From Monomorium pharaonis (Eukaryota > Arthropoda > Insecta > Hymenoptera > Formicidae), in assembly GCF_013373865.1 (NCBI RefSeq), contig NC_050473.1, positions 2,356,001 through 2,420,000 on the forward strand: a DNA stretch of 64,000 nucleotides. Reading direction: 5' to 3'. This document shows positions 50,031-62,876 of this stretch, piece by piece; the stretch's first letter is position 1, and every line of letters begins with the position of its first letter. A model generated the notes under the pieces. That model worked only from the letters and a program-made list of their open reading frames with translations, searched no databases and was not told where the DNA came from. A program made the position numbers and the translations under genes.

Positions 50031-52845
50031 TTTTAGTATGCATATATTTCAACTTTTTCAGCTCTCTTCCATTCCTTCCAGCGGCGCAGTACGCCAGTAC
50101 TCCGAAACACAATGGGGCGGTCGTGAGAAGCGTACCCGTACCTCGATTCAAGCGGCGCCGCGTTTTCGGTATCGGATCGCGCGCGAGAATCGAGTCGCCC
50201 GAGGGCCAGTATCGTAAAACGGATAGTTTTTGCAGTGCGGGTCATGAACGTCGCCCTAGGCTATGCGCTTCCCACGTTGTCGACACGCCGGGTCAGAATG
50301 ATCGCAGTGTATACTTTCGACCAAAACCTCTTTCTACTTTCGCCGCGTTTTACCTCACTGATCAATTGTTCGCCACTATCAACACGTTTTGCGGTGTCCA
50401 GAGATAACCCAGTCTTTATTGTGCGAAATACGGCGGACTATTATAAACTGAATGCAAACAAGTTTTTTTTTTTTTTAATCTGTATTCATTGTGGTGCGCA
50501 CAGAAAGGTATGAAAATTTTGATTAAAATTTTCTAAATATACAGTTTATAAAAAATTAGAGAAGTAATTGAGAGATTTGACTAGTATAATTTGAAAATCT
50601 TTAAAATAGATAGAATAGCTGATTGCAATTTTTAGTTACACAGAATTAATTTGAAAAAATAAACGTAAAATTAGGGTTACGAGCAATCCAAATAATTTGA
50701 TTACTTAATCATGAGTCCCAAAGTGAATTATAACCGTACCTTTTTTTCCCACGGTACGTATGTCTCTGTCGCTATTTAGATATTATGTGTACATTCGCAA
50801 TTACATTCCTCACAATTAAAGACTTCCTGGTGGCCCTTCAATTTTGTCGAGGAATATATATCATTTCCTGGTCTAGTTCAGTATCTCATAGCACTGGAGA
50901 TTCCACAATGTGGCTAGTTGCGAAACTCGATGTTATTGCGAATAAAATCGCCGTATCTCAAAATTGAAAATTGTTGTTGGATACTGTTCGAGTATCCCAG
51001 CAAGTTCGGCATGGATTCCACACATTGGCTCCATATATGTAACTCTCACTCTTCTATTTGTTTCCTCGTCGAAATTATTTTTTTCAAGTACACACAAGGG
51101 GCGTCGATAACTTTTATGGACGCTTCGATACGATCGCGGCGAAAAGGGTCGCTTGGTCGTCTTTATTCAGTTCGTAAAGTCGATTCTTGAATTTGAATTG
51201 CGTGGTTGTGCTTCTCGCAGCACAACGAGGTTCGCACTTTTTACGAGGGTATCCCATAGTGCTGTGCGCGAATGTACGCAACGCCAATCTAAACTGGAAA
51301 AACCGGAAGTAAAAACGACCATAAAAAAAAACATCGCGTTTTAAAATAATCGCGGGATGGTGATAAAGAATAAACCATAACGATGCGTATTACGCGGTTT
51401 ACATCATTTCATGCCTCATATTAATTCACTCGTACAATATATCCCAAATCTCTTTTCGCACCAAGGATACTCGACGTGCCGATTAAATTCTATTTTGACC
51501 TAAAATTGATGAAAAATAAATTCAAGTCTTACAATTACATATTTAAAAAGAATAGTTTTATTTCTAATGTGGCAATTCTAAAATCTAATGATTATTAAAT
51601 ATAATAAAAATATAATAAAAAAGCTCTTGATATGTTATATATATATATTTATATTATTTTAATATTTATATTATTTTAATATATATTTATGTTTTAATTT
51701 CTCTCTTAAGAGAGAGATTTTTCACTTATCGTTAGAAATAAGCAATTATAGTTACTTAATAATTTTAAAAAATTATTCTCATATAATTAAAGTTACAACA
51801 TACATTAAGTTCTTGTACATTTCGCACAGATGCAATCTTTTTTTATCGGTTCTGAATATAAAGGTTCTGCTTACGCATCATAAAAAGTTAATGAAGTGGC
51901 AGCATGCTAAAATACACTTTGCAGAGTCATGATAAACTAAAATCAGGGGGGAGGGGGCTATTCATGCTGGGTTTACAATTATGGAAATTTCATATGCCAT
52001 CCGGTAAGAAGTAGGTAAGGGTGAATGGGGAGAGGAAGAGAAATGATGTTGCAATGGTGATCTGCATCCTGAAATATCGAGAATGTATTAACTTTTATGG
52101 CTTTTAAAGTTATTACCTAGAACATGTCGATTGTAATGAAACTTTTGAATAAGGAACGTTAATAAACTTATTCAGTTGAGAAAGTTGTTGTGTTTGCTAT
52201 TAAACTTTAAATAATGTGAGTATACATATATCTTTACCTCTTTATGAGATATTACATAGTATATCTCATATCAACATATATCAATATTATAAAACATATC
52301 ATGTAGAAAACTATAGAAAAATCTATAAACGACACTTTTTGCTTTATGATAATCTTTCATATTTAGATAATACATATAATGTAAATAAGATATATCAATC
52401 TACAATGTACTCTATCTCTAATGTGCAAATCTGAAAGAGGATTGATTCCCAATACAAACTATCATTTAAATTTTACAGAATTTTAATATAGATTTAAAAA
52501 GGCAATTTTAACGTAGCGTGTATATTTCGAAATTAACTCGAAGCTTCTCTATATTCCAATTTTATGATATCATCAATTGAGGGCGGAAATGATAGTGGCT
52601 GACGGTAGCGCCATTGAACAAGATTTTTTTTACGTTATTGACCGCGTGCTGCGCAAGTTTCAATCAAATTTTTTAAATATCTGTACCGCATATCTTTTTC
52701 ATTTTTAATTTTAATTTTTCATGTTATTAATGCATTTTTGACCTTACTGGAAACCATAAACGTGTGCTTCGTGCGCGCTATTTAATTTTTTATTTTTTAC
52801 TTTTTAAAAATACATTACGATAATTGTATAGATAACCATCCATAC
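50031..52845. other. Non-coding sequence, strongly AT-rich from 51,350
   Basis: CpG-containing to about 50,440, then a T14 run at 50,463-50,476. A 17-bp-period tandem duplication lies at about 51,645-51,680 and a 16-bp perfect palindrome (arm TCTCTCTT) at 51,700-51,715. No gene is supported. Confidence 0.5.
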
Positions 52846-52974
52846 AATTTTGACAGCTGTCAAAATTCAATCACAATGACAGCTACTCTCGCAACACGAA
52901 GTAAGCGCAGCGAGAGACCAATCAACTTCATGGAAAAGAGGCAACAATCACTTCGAGATTTGCAATTATCGATA
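52846..52974. promoter_or_regulatory. Candidate promoter or enhancer around a 22-bp palindrome
   Basis: Seen: a 22-bp perfect palindrome (52,846-52,867, arm AATTTTGACAG) centred on the E-box CAGCTG. A second TGACAGCT follows at about 52,877, then CCAAT at 52,918-52,922 and TATCGATA at 52,967-52,974. Known: TATCGATA is the DRE/DREF motif of Drosophila housekeeping promoters, TGACAG is the TALE-homeodomain (Homothorax/TGIF) core, and CCAAT binds NF-Y. The cluster within 130 bp suggests regulatory DNA, but no transcript or downstream exon can be shown. Confidence 0.3.
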
Positions 52975-53310
52975 TAACTAGAAAAGGGAGGAGTGGATAT
53001 ATTAATCCATAATTCCATTTTTCGCAAAAAATTGTGCATATAAAAAAATGTCGTTTTTAAAAAATGTTAATGTTAAATATCGTCTACGCGACGAACATGC
53101 GACCATGAACTTCTCCCGCCCACAGAAACTGTCGTTATGTAGTTACACAGTATTCGCGGGCAGAAATTTCGAAATTAGTATTTCAGTGCATTGAAGTCGG
53201 AACGATGGAAAATTCTCCCCTGACGAATTATGGCAGGAAAAGTATGACGTTGTTCTCAAGCGTTCCCAACGGATTACGAATGAATGTTATATGGATTCGA
53301 GCTCCCCTGT

Positions 53311-53313
<3 letters not shown>
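52975..53313. other. Single-copy sequence
   Basis: Mixed AT-rich sequence. A short frame starts at 53,205 but soon runs into the CT tract and is not credible as a gene. Confidence 0.5.

Positions 53314-53370
<57 letters not shown>
53314..53370. repeat. (CT)n microsatellite
   Basis: About 28 uninterrupted CT dinucleotides. Confidence 0.97.
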
Positions 53371-53373
<3 letters not shown>

Positions 53374-54456
53374 TCGTGGTCCGCATTTCTCCTCTTCTGC
53401 GTCGCTACTGTCACCATATTCTAGCTCCCCCGTTGCTTTCAGCTCTCGGAGAAAAAAAGGCCGAACGATCAACCTTCATATAATCAAGCCTACCGATTTT
53501 TATCTGAGTTCCGTGGTGTCAATCTCGAGGCTAGGAAGCGCCGCGTAATAGAGACGATTTAAAAAATCTACATACATCGCTCCCGAGATAGTTGTGCGTA
53601 ACATCTACAAAAGGGGGACAAGAGATGAACAATCATGAACGGCTCGATCGTCGGAGATCGTTACACGGTTCGCGCTTCCGGCCAAATAAGCTCTCTCGCT
53701 CTTACGTGTAACGATGTCAGGGGCCGGTTGACATAATGAACAATTAATATGCAAACAGCGATTACCTAATGCTAAGTTGCACGTCAGATTCTGATAGGCT
53801 ATTTGTAAGATGCATCGGCTTTACGGGTGTCTTCTTCTCTTCGACTTTTGTTTTCGTTTAAGTATTTTATGTTTTATCGCGTTATACGAAAAAGAAATGT
53901 AAAGTTATAGCAAAAGACTGTTAGAAATAAAATCTGTCGTTAATCTGACAAGTTTTGTTACGTAAAATATATATTATATGACACTTAAGCTTAAATACTA
54001 TATATCAATATTAATGAATTGATTATACGTTATAGCAAACTACATTGATGCTATTTTTTTTAACTATAAATACGATTTATCCCTAATAAGTCCGTAAAAG
54101 TTCGTTTCAAGGCCGGCGAAAGTGAGATACTGAGAGAATCGGATACAAGTTTCTTGGGTACAATAAATTTAATTATGCTGCTTTTAGAATAAGAGAGGAG
54201 GTGCGATTCAGTATTGAATCGCCGTGGAGATGATGGGCTAGGCTAATTGGATTTTCCAGTCAACTTTCTTTTCCCTTAGCTAAAAAGAGTTCTTTGTTCG
54301 GCAGTTCATTAGCATCAAATGCCCCATTACCGTCAAAATCAAATTATCCTCGAATTGTCTCTCTAATCAAATGTAGGGGGATATTATGTATAAAGAATAT
54401 TTTCCTATTTCCTAATTCTATTTTTTTATAAAGAATTATATATATGTAGTGTTACA
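53371..54456. other. Single-copy sequence with a Sox/POU-like word pair
   Basis: AACAAT (53,739-53,744) and ATGCAAA (53,749-53,755) are separated by TAAT, resembling a SoxB plus POU composite site. The surrounding 53,690-53,830 is GC-balanced within AT-rich DNA. No gene is supported. Confidence 0.35.
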
Positions 54457-54525
54457 TTATATTTAAAGTTTATATATACATATATATGTATATGTATATA
54501 TATATATGTATATATAATGTAATTA
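54457..54525. repeat. (TA)n-rich inverted repeat
   Basis: ACATTATAT near the left end pairs with ATATAATGT near the right end around TATATACATATATATGTA-like sequence. It is a cruciform-prone AT palindrome, and assembly length may be uncertain. Confidence 0.75.
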
Positions 54526-57500
54526 CATAATGTTTATTGAAGATCAGAGTTTTGTAAACCTGTTAAAAAAATTTCGTATATAAACTATTTTTTGTAAAAT
54601 TTTATTTGATAAATTTGACAAATGAATAGAATATTATTGTCAGTGTAATACTTATGCAATGAACGGCATAAATGTTACTGTCACATGGGCTGTTGCATAT
54701 TATAGTAAATAATAACTAATATATGTCGCGATACTGTTTTATGTTATCTTATTGTTACGAAAATATTAATGATCGAATAATCTGTTAATATTACTTGCAA
54801 TTACGCAAAAAGAAAGGATATTATTATTTAAATAAACGAGATTAATTTTTTTATGCAACCAAATGCTATTTAAATCGTTGCATGTGACATTTATTATCGA
54901 AATACCGTATTTTCATGCGTAAATTATTCAACTATTGAACAGTTTTAAAACTTAACGACCTTCTGCCAGAAATCTCTTCCTCTGCAGTCAATAGTCGTCA
55001 TCAAAAGCCATCTCGCGATGCGCCTCTCATTGCCTTAGGGATTGCCCTATTACTATTATTGTATTTGTAAGAACCCTCTTCAAATTGTGCGCGCGATGCG
55101 ATCAACTGTGTCGAGTCCCTATTCCTAATTCCTTCAATAGCAAAAATGTAATTAGTTTGTCGATGAAGATAGCACTGATTAAATATGCAAGGGTATTGCG
55201 ATGAATCGAGCGTGAAATTAGCTGGATTGTTTTGCAATGAGCTTAAGCGAACGCGAGAGGGAAATCTGCAGTGCGTAGTGTGTACAGAATTAATAAGAGA
55301 AGATGGAGTTAATTGTCGTAGCGGTAACGTCGATAATATGCAGAAAGCCAAAGATAAACGATTTAAATCTGTATCATAACGGATGCAAATTATTATATGT
55401 CTTTTTTTATATCAGAAGTGTATTAAATTGAAGTAAAATAGGCACGTTGACGTGTTTGGAAGTATAATCTAATTTTTTTTTGTAATATACGATAGCCTCG
55501 GGATCGGTACGTCTAATCGATGAAGAAGGGGTGAAAACACATTTCCTCGTCTATAGGCATCGCGACTATATCCTGGCGCGTGTAATTTAGGAAAATTGGA
55601 AACAACCCTTCATGTCGTCGGCAGTGGTGTTAGAGGGTTCCGCGAAGGCGAGTACGCTCTCGAGGCACCTCGTATGGGTTGATTTTAATAGCCAATCTGC
55701 GAAACGCTGAAACGATCTTTCATAACATGACACATTCAAGGGTGAGAACGTACGACATGTACATTTTAATTCAAGAATACAAGAAGCCTTACATCTGTCC
55801 GCCGTTTGATAAACAGGTTTTTATTCTCATTGTTTTCAGTGACGAGAATTCCTATTTGAATAGATTTTAAGAATTTAAAAGAAATATTGCAGATACATTA
55901 TATAAAATTTGTTAATTTAATTATTATATTTAAATAATTAAATATAAAATTACATATAATAATGAAAGAAAAGGATTAAATCAGTACTCAAAAAATTTAA
56001 GACGAAAAGAAAAAAGAATTTTTATACAACAAGTCGACAGAATCAATAGAATATCATAATATAGAACTTGAGCCCTAAAACACACATGTACTTGTGAACG
56101 AAGAAAAGCGACAATCGTGATATGTAAGTGGAATAGCTAAGATTTTTTACACACATATAAATTACGATGTAAGACACTATCTGCAGAGACGATTCGAAAG
56201 CGAAAGTAACAAATGAAGTGACGTGACAAACGATTTCATCCCCTCGATTTCACTCGACGTCACTCCCGCCGGCACCATTCTTCGCCTCGAGGCGAAATAT
56301 CTCAGCGTGGCGTAGCGGATACAGGCGCACGCCCGGCTCTCGAAATCGCGTGCTTAGCCACGCGAGAAATAGACCGTGGGGTGTCTTCGAGCCAGAGAAT
56401 TTCAAGGGTGGTAATTATTAGCGGTGCCGATTCTCCGGCGCACGAGCTCACGCGCCTGAATGTCGCCCGCGAGGCCTAAAAAGGGATTCCCGAAAGGGTC
56501 TTTCCATGAGCAAAATCGAGCTAACTATTTCGCCAGAGCAACTCCAGGAAGGGGTACGAGTTGAGAGATTGACAATCCGACGTTGAACGGCTGGACGAGA
56601 TCGGTTCAGCTCGAGGAGGTAATCCAACATCCCTCTTACGACCGTGCTTCGATCGAGGAAAAGAACTTTACCGAGGGTTTCGTTACTGTAGACTTTCGTT
56701 TCCACAATCTTCAGAGGGAAGACCGATATTGACGAGAGTATCTTGGAATCATCTTTTTATAAATAATATATACTTCAAATAGAATATATAAAAATTTATG
56801 CTATATATAAATATATATTAAACGTGAAAAATTTTTTTAATTCTGAAAGATATTAAAAGTGTTTTATACCTTTCATTGTCTTGCGTCGTAAAACATATTT
56901 GTTACGTGTGAAAATAATAAATGAAATATTTATATTAGGTATATACAATAAATTTATATATATATATATTTTTCATAAGGTAGAAATAAAAGGATAATAT
57001 ATCATTAATTATACAAGTATGCGGAAGATATATGTGTTCCGGACTATTTCTAATCTCAAGGTATCTTCAGAAGAAGGTCTTAAGGCAGTGTAATCTTGTA
57101 TAACGGACGAACTCTTTTCTTTTACTTCGTACCGAATGAAAGTTGGACAACGTGGACCCTCGTCTCTTCGCGTTCCTCGATCATGATCTAATCTGGGCGA
57201 CTTAACTGTCCGACTTTGCGTAGCCTGTGGAATTAGGGAATAAAGATTATTAAGTGACAGGCCGAAGAAGCCCTTCGAAACGAAGGGACAGCCGGAAAAT
57301 CCGGGTTGACGTGAACGAGATTTCCTCAGTCCATACCGACTTGTAAACGTCGTGATGAGAAATATAAATATAAAGTCATTAAATTTGTAGTGTATGCATA
57401 ATTAACCGCGACGTATCACGTAATACGTACGTATATTTGAAAGTAAGCTCGAGATGTATAATCTTCAGGAAAAACGCTTTTGCTTCACTTACCGCAGTTC

Positions 57501-59459
57501 GTAAATATTGGACTTCAAGTCCCGAGCATTTAAAAACTTCCGAGAAATTTCCTGTACAATTGTATAATCCGAGAGAAATTTTTGCATACTATGTTCTCTC
57601 CGGGTCTACGGAAAAAAGTTACAGTTATAGTTAGTATTGTACGCAAGTTTCTCGCATGGTAGGTTATCACAAAGCGAAACGGTAATCGGCCAACTCGCGA
57701 AGTTATTTTTTACTTTAGCGGTCTTTAATGTAATAAATCGTCTTGCTGGTTTTCTTTTTCCTTATTAAAATATAAAACTGCGAAATTTGCGCATTAACGC
57801 GCATACACTACGCGTATTTTTTTTTTTATATATATTTTTGTACGACAATTTTTGTCGACGCGAATTGGACTTGCATTTTTCCCCGCGGATTTTTTGACCC
57901 GAATAGGAATGAAGCGATGTGTGAGATTGCGAGCGAGTCTAGTGCTTTCTCGCACAACTTGACTCTTAGCGAGAGGATGACGCGCTACGGAGAGGGTTGA
58001 GAGTAGTCCGCGAGGGAAAAAGTGAGAAAGGCGGGTGGAAGATAACGCCAAGACGAGTAAAAGGATCCGTCGGGCGAGCGAGCGAGGTGGATAGATAGTA
58101 GGAAACTGGTAAACTTTCCTAAAGCATAACCGTTACCGTAAGGCAATGACGAAGTGGCACTCTGCGCCTCGCGTACAGGTAGATTCATCTGCTCGCCCAA
58201 GGGTTGCTTTTTACTTCTTGCGCGGAAAACAGTTTCTCAGGTTATACCGTGCGTCTCTGACGTTAGTCAAACTTCGCGCTTGCAATATTTTCCATATATC
58301 CTCGTTTCCCGAATAATATTTCCAACTAAAACTGAGCATATTACACGGCGAATATTACGTGGAATGGCCGAAGATAAAAAAAAGGTCGAAGACCTGACTA
58401 CTACATTAATATCAGCCGTGATATCCGCGTATGTTTATCAGTTCTCTTGTCAATCTTTTTAATAAAGTAACTCAAAGGGGATAATTTAATTTTCTCTGCT
58501 GGATATATCGCGCGTAATATTCTCGTACAAAATGGAAAATCGAAGTCACGTAACTTTCTATGTGTTTCATAACTGCGCTTCGTGCAATCTCTTCCTTCTT
58601 CTAGACTTCTCGTTTGCGTTTTGCGGTCCGATGGAAATTCAAGGAGTTACCGTGCCCCCGAGGATGGTCCAGAGGGTACGGTCCAGAAGGGCAATATCGG
58701 AGTGCCGTTTCGATTCGTGGAACCGCCCCGTCCTCTCGTTTCTCGGCCGTCTTTCCCGTCGATCTTCTCGTTAACGCGTCTAAGTAGCCAGGCTTCGTTC
58801 AACCGCGCTAATTCAATAATATCGCTGAATCTATTAAGCGGATAGGATCGGTCGGCGGAGTAGGGGCGATAGTGGTAGGGAATGGACCGGCGTTCTAATA
58901 TCATCTCGTAATGCTCCTTACCTACCCCATACCGACTCTCTCCGTGGTAATGGGTTTTCGCTACCCCTGAAATTTTGCCATATCTACCTATCGTAACCGA
59001 CGTACTATTCCACGGAAGCGCGACGGAGATCAAATTGATTCGATTCGACGCCGGGGAAGGTACCAAACTAATTGGCTATCATGAGTTCTGCATATCTTGA
59101 AATTTTGATTAATAGATCTTCCCTCGGTTCGAGAACGTCTACGGGGAATGTTAGTTATGTATCGTCGCGGTCGAATTTCGGGAAATTATTTCATCAGATG
59201 GCGAAAACCTCGCCGAGTTTTCGACACAATTATATTTTCTGAATTTTTATTTTTGACAAACGTTCGTGACGACGATCTTCATTTATGATTTTTTTTATTG
59301 AAAAATAAACGCGTATTTTTTACGTCGAATAATACGTGTGCATCTCCGTGACTCATCGTTTATTCCATTTACCCGATCCGCGCCCTAAGGGTCTTGCACG
59401 CGTAAATTTAATATTTCAGTGTCGTTCGATCGTCCGTGCCGAATCAAAAAGTCATTTTC
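54526..59459. other. Mixed single-copy non-coding sequence
   Basis: AT-rich blocks lie at 54,540-54,950, 55,870-56,060 and 56,750-57,010. A perfect 16-bp palindrome TTCGCCTC/GAGGCGAA lies at 56,281-56,296, next to a stretch that superficially recalls a tRNA A box. A 64-codon frame at 55,185-55,379 is cysteine-containing and reads protein-like, but overlaps a 116-codon frame on the other strand. No gene is supported. Confidence 0.45.
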
Positions 59460-60700
59460 CCTCTTGAGCTCAGAGGTCAAGCTCCGGCGACGGCGGCAAA
59501 AGCGAAGTAATCTCATTCGCCCGTAACCTCTTTTCCGCAGTCTCTCTCAGCGCGAATGAAATTTCATCTGGATTGTTATCTGCACGAGCAAGAGACAAGT
59601 GATTCACACGAGGAGGGAGGGGAAGGGGGCAGGGAAAAGCGCTCGCGAAGCCTCGCGTATGGCGCAAGAGTTCTACGTCCAGACAAGGCTGCGGGATTTA
59701 ACGCTGGCGCCCGCAGTTCGTGCGAGCAAACCTGCCTGGACGACGACCCTGTCTCCAGACTCACTGATAAATCGTCCCACGGCTCTCAGCATCCGCTCTC
59801 CGCCACTATTTTTAAAGAGATAACAAATGACGCTTATAATAAGCGCATTCAGCGTGTGCCCGCTTTGCGCAAACTTTGCCGCGCGACCGGTCGCGCTTTT
59901 TCATTTACACGGGCGGCGTGTGACGCACAGGCGGCACTTCACCCTTCCCCATCGCCTTTCGACGAAAACTGCGAAAGCAGATGAATGGCTCTCGCCGCTG
60001 AAAAGATCCTCCCCCGTATATTCGAGCAACGCGCGCTTGTTAAAAATATTAATGTGTTTGTAATGATTAAGGCCGGGCCGAGCATCAATCTTTGCGTTGC
60101 TGCCGTTGTTATTATTACTATTATCCTACACCGATGCTGGCGGTTGTTTTATCGTGGACGTGTGTTCGAGAGAAACACGCGTGTGTTCGATACTCGGGAC
60201 GATGTCGTCGACAAGATGGATCGCGCGACATATCTCAGCCGACATCTTTTTCAGACAACGCAAAGAAATCAGCGACGACTTAGCGGAAGCCCATCCTCCC
60301 CCTCCTCTCCTCTCTCTGCCTAGCTGTACCGCGGCCTCTTCCTCGTCCTTCTTCTCCACTTTCCTGCTTTCGCGTCAGATTCTTTTCCTTTTTAACTTCC
60401 TCCGTCGAGAGAGGATGGCGTGTCGCAGTCGACTCTCGATTCAAATGGGTTTGGCGTATCGCGATCGCGCGGATCACCCTCTGTTTCCGCGACGTACGAC
60501 TCCGTTTCCCATGAATAACGCATCTTCCTGGGGAAATCGATATGCAGATTGCCAGAGTGTACCAGCGTATACTCTCCCGTCCTTCTTCCTTCGCCTTAGT
60601 CATGCGGCAGGATATACGGATTTGGGTCAGTGGCAACCTCATATCGCCCCTCGCGGTTTTCCTTTTTTCCCCTCTTTTCGATGATCTTTCCCCTGACGTA
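59460..60700. other. GC-rich, CpG-rich block with overlapping open frames
   Basis: Long frames are open on both strands at once (up to 195 codons at 60,097-60,684 plus, and 120 codons minus over the same bases). Their composition is Ser/Pro/Arg/Leu-rich without domains, as expected of stop-poor GC-rich DNA. An exon or CpG island cannot be excluded. Confidence 0.4.
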
Positions 60701-62851
60701 TGGATCGTCCCTTAAAGAGCGAAAACCAGCGTCAAATTTAAGGAGGCGATGTAATGCGCGAGCGTGAAATTGAATTGCCTCACTGTATCGATAAAACATA
60801 CGCGAACAATCTGGTCGCGATTGCCCGCGGGAGGAATCACATTTGCTAGGATTTTCAGCAGTTATCGATTTTTCGAAGGGGCGACGATGTATCGCGGCTT
60901 ACATAAGGCATACGACGTGTTTTATGCACGCCTGGCAACATCACTACTGCATATGCGCAGCCAGCGATTGCCGATACATCTCGCGGTATCGCTCTTTTGT
61001 GCTCTTCGCGATTAAAAGCTGCATAAACTGGCGGTGCGGCGGTTCGTTCATTTCTGGCTGTTTGAAAAGCGATACTGCCAACGCGCGATAGTCATGCGTT
61101 ATAAGCCGGCTCACGTATTCATCTAAATATAACAAAAAACATCGCAAAGGGGTCATGTAATCAATGAAATTGTTAATAACACGCCATTTTGGATGTTCGA
61201 CTTGCTCGATATTATTATCCGTTTTGCGTCCGACATTATGAATTGCGCGAATAAATTATATATAATTCCGACAATGAATAATGCTATACGGAAGTGCTGC
61301 GTATAATAATATAGTATTTATACACAATCTCGCGTTACAAGCGTAATCAGAAATTCGGTGTTTTTTAACTGATTAGATTCTCGTGTTTTTAATCGAGTGT
61401 TTAATATCATTGATAATTTCGACCGATCTGATATTTGTACATCTGCGAATGATATGAAATCCGCGAGCTCGCAATCCATTGTCTAGCGAAAAGCGTACGC
61501 TTTTCTATTCGCGAGATTTTTAGTTGGTGTACGGTGCAAGGTAAAATCTACGAGTCCAATTGAACTTTTACCAAGGTCTGTTTCCCTCCCCCTCTCTGTC
61601 TCCTCGCCTTTCATCGATCGTATAATTAAATCGCGTAGTTGAATACCAAACGTGAGCCAATTTACGACGAACCATTTGCGTGTGTGCGTGCGTGCGTGCA
61701 TCTGCGGTGATAATGACAGTTCGACTAGCACGAATCAATTAATCGTAGTTGACGCAGCGAAACCAAAGTGTCATTATCGACTGCAGGCTAGAATAAAATG
61801 CTTTCACACGGATCGATTTGGGTTTGGTTCATTTGGAAAATCACCGAGTGAATAACCGGACGAGAAAATTTGCGAACGGTTTGATTTGTCTTTCGTAATT
61901 TGAGCTTGGCAAACAGATGCAATCTGCGCCGATTCACTGTCTTTATTGTATCCAGTTCCGTTGGAAATTTAAATTGTCGAAACGAGAAACGGGAAACGCG
62001 CGCGCTGTGCCAATGGGCTATCGAACGTTAATCGGCTTTATGGATTCTGTGTGTGCCGGAGTTATCGATCCGAATAAAGTTTACAACAAATTTTATATGC
62101 ACATCAACATATTCTCTTTGGAATTCGCACAAACAGATGCTTTTAACGGATAAGTTAAAATATGTATTTGTTCTATGTAAGTACAAAACAACTTCTATCC
62201 TTAAAAGTGTATTGATATTGTTTACAATACACAAAGTAGTCTGAGAAACGCGTACATTTTTTCTCATAAATAATAAAAAATACAATGAAGGTGACTAATA
62301 GAAAAATGATCAGAATTTAACTTTATCATGATAAATTATTAATTGTAAAATAAATGTAATATAGGAGAATAAGAAGACTGTAACAGAAATGTTGTATAGT
62401 CTTTCATGGAATCTTCATTTAGAAAAGATTAATCACAAATTTTGTAATGCAGAGATCGTTTTTCTTTTCTCGTTATCTTTAGAACATAATCACGCGATCT
62501 ATAACGTCTACAATGAGGAAGGAGGTGAATCGGTAATCAATTTTCCCGCGCGCATTTTCCTTTATTTTCTCTCAGTTTTCATAATAAGATTTATTTTTCG
62601 CATTCGCGGTCGTGAGAGATCCTTGCAGTTTTAATTACACAGCCCGTGATAATGTTCCTTCCTTTTTATTATCGCGTTAGCGCCGTGATGGAGCTTCTGC
62701 CTCACGGAAATACGGCTACTAAATTCACGAAAGCAGATAACGCTTAAAGGAGGTCCTTAGATACGCGGAAGGAACGAACGCCTGCAAATTCCTTTGGGTA
62801 ATTAGCGTGTTCGTAAGTAGAATACCACGGGGACAGTGCGCGAGGTACAGG
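60701..62851. other. Mixed single-copy sequence
   Basis: A GTGC repeat (about four units) lies at 61,682-61,700. AT-rich sequence covers 62,150-62,400. Nothing else is identified. Confidence 0.5.
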
Positions 62852-62876
62852 ACACACACACACACACACACACACA
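62852..62876. repeat. (AC)12 microsatellite
   Basis: Twelve AC dinucleotides, uninterrupted. Confidence 0.95.

Noticed and set aside
55185..55379. 64-codon frame with several cysteines, suggestive of a small zinc-binding fold
   Set aside because: Cysteine spacing matches no zinc-finger or RING pattern I know, and a 116-codon frame on the other strand covers it.
56306..56350. Possible tRNA A box (TGGCGTAGCGG)
   Set aside because: No B box (GGTTCGANTCC-like) at the right distance and no cloverleaf could be drawn.
60097..60684. 195-codon plus-strand open frame with a leucine-rich start
   Set aside because: The hydrophobic start comes from a TTATTATTA repeat, a 120-codon minus-strand frame covers the same DNA, and there is no domain.
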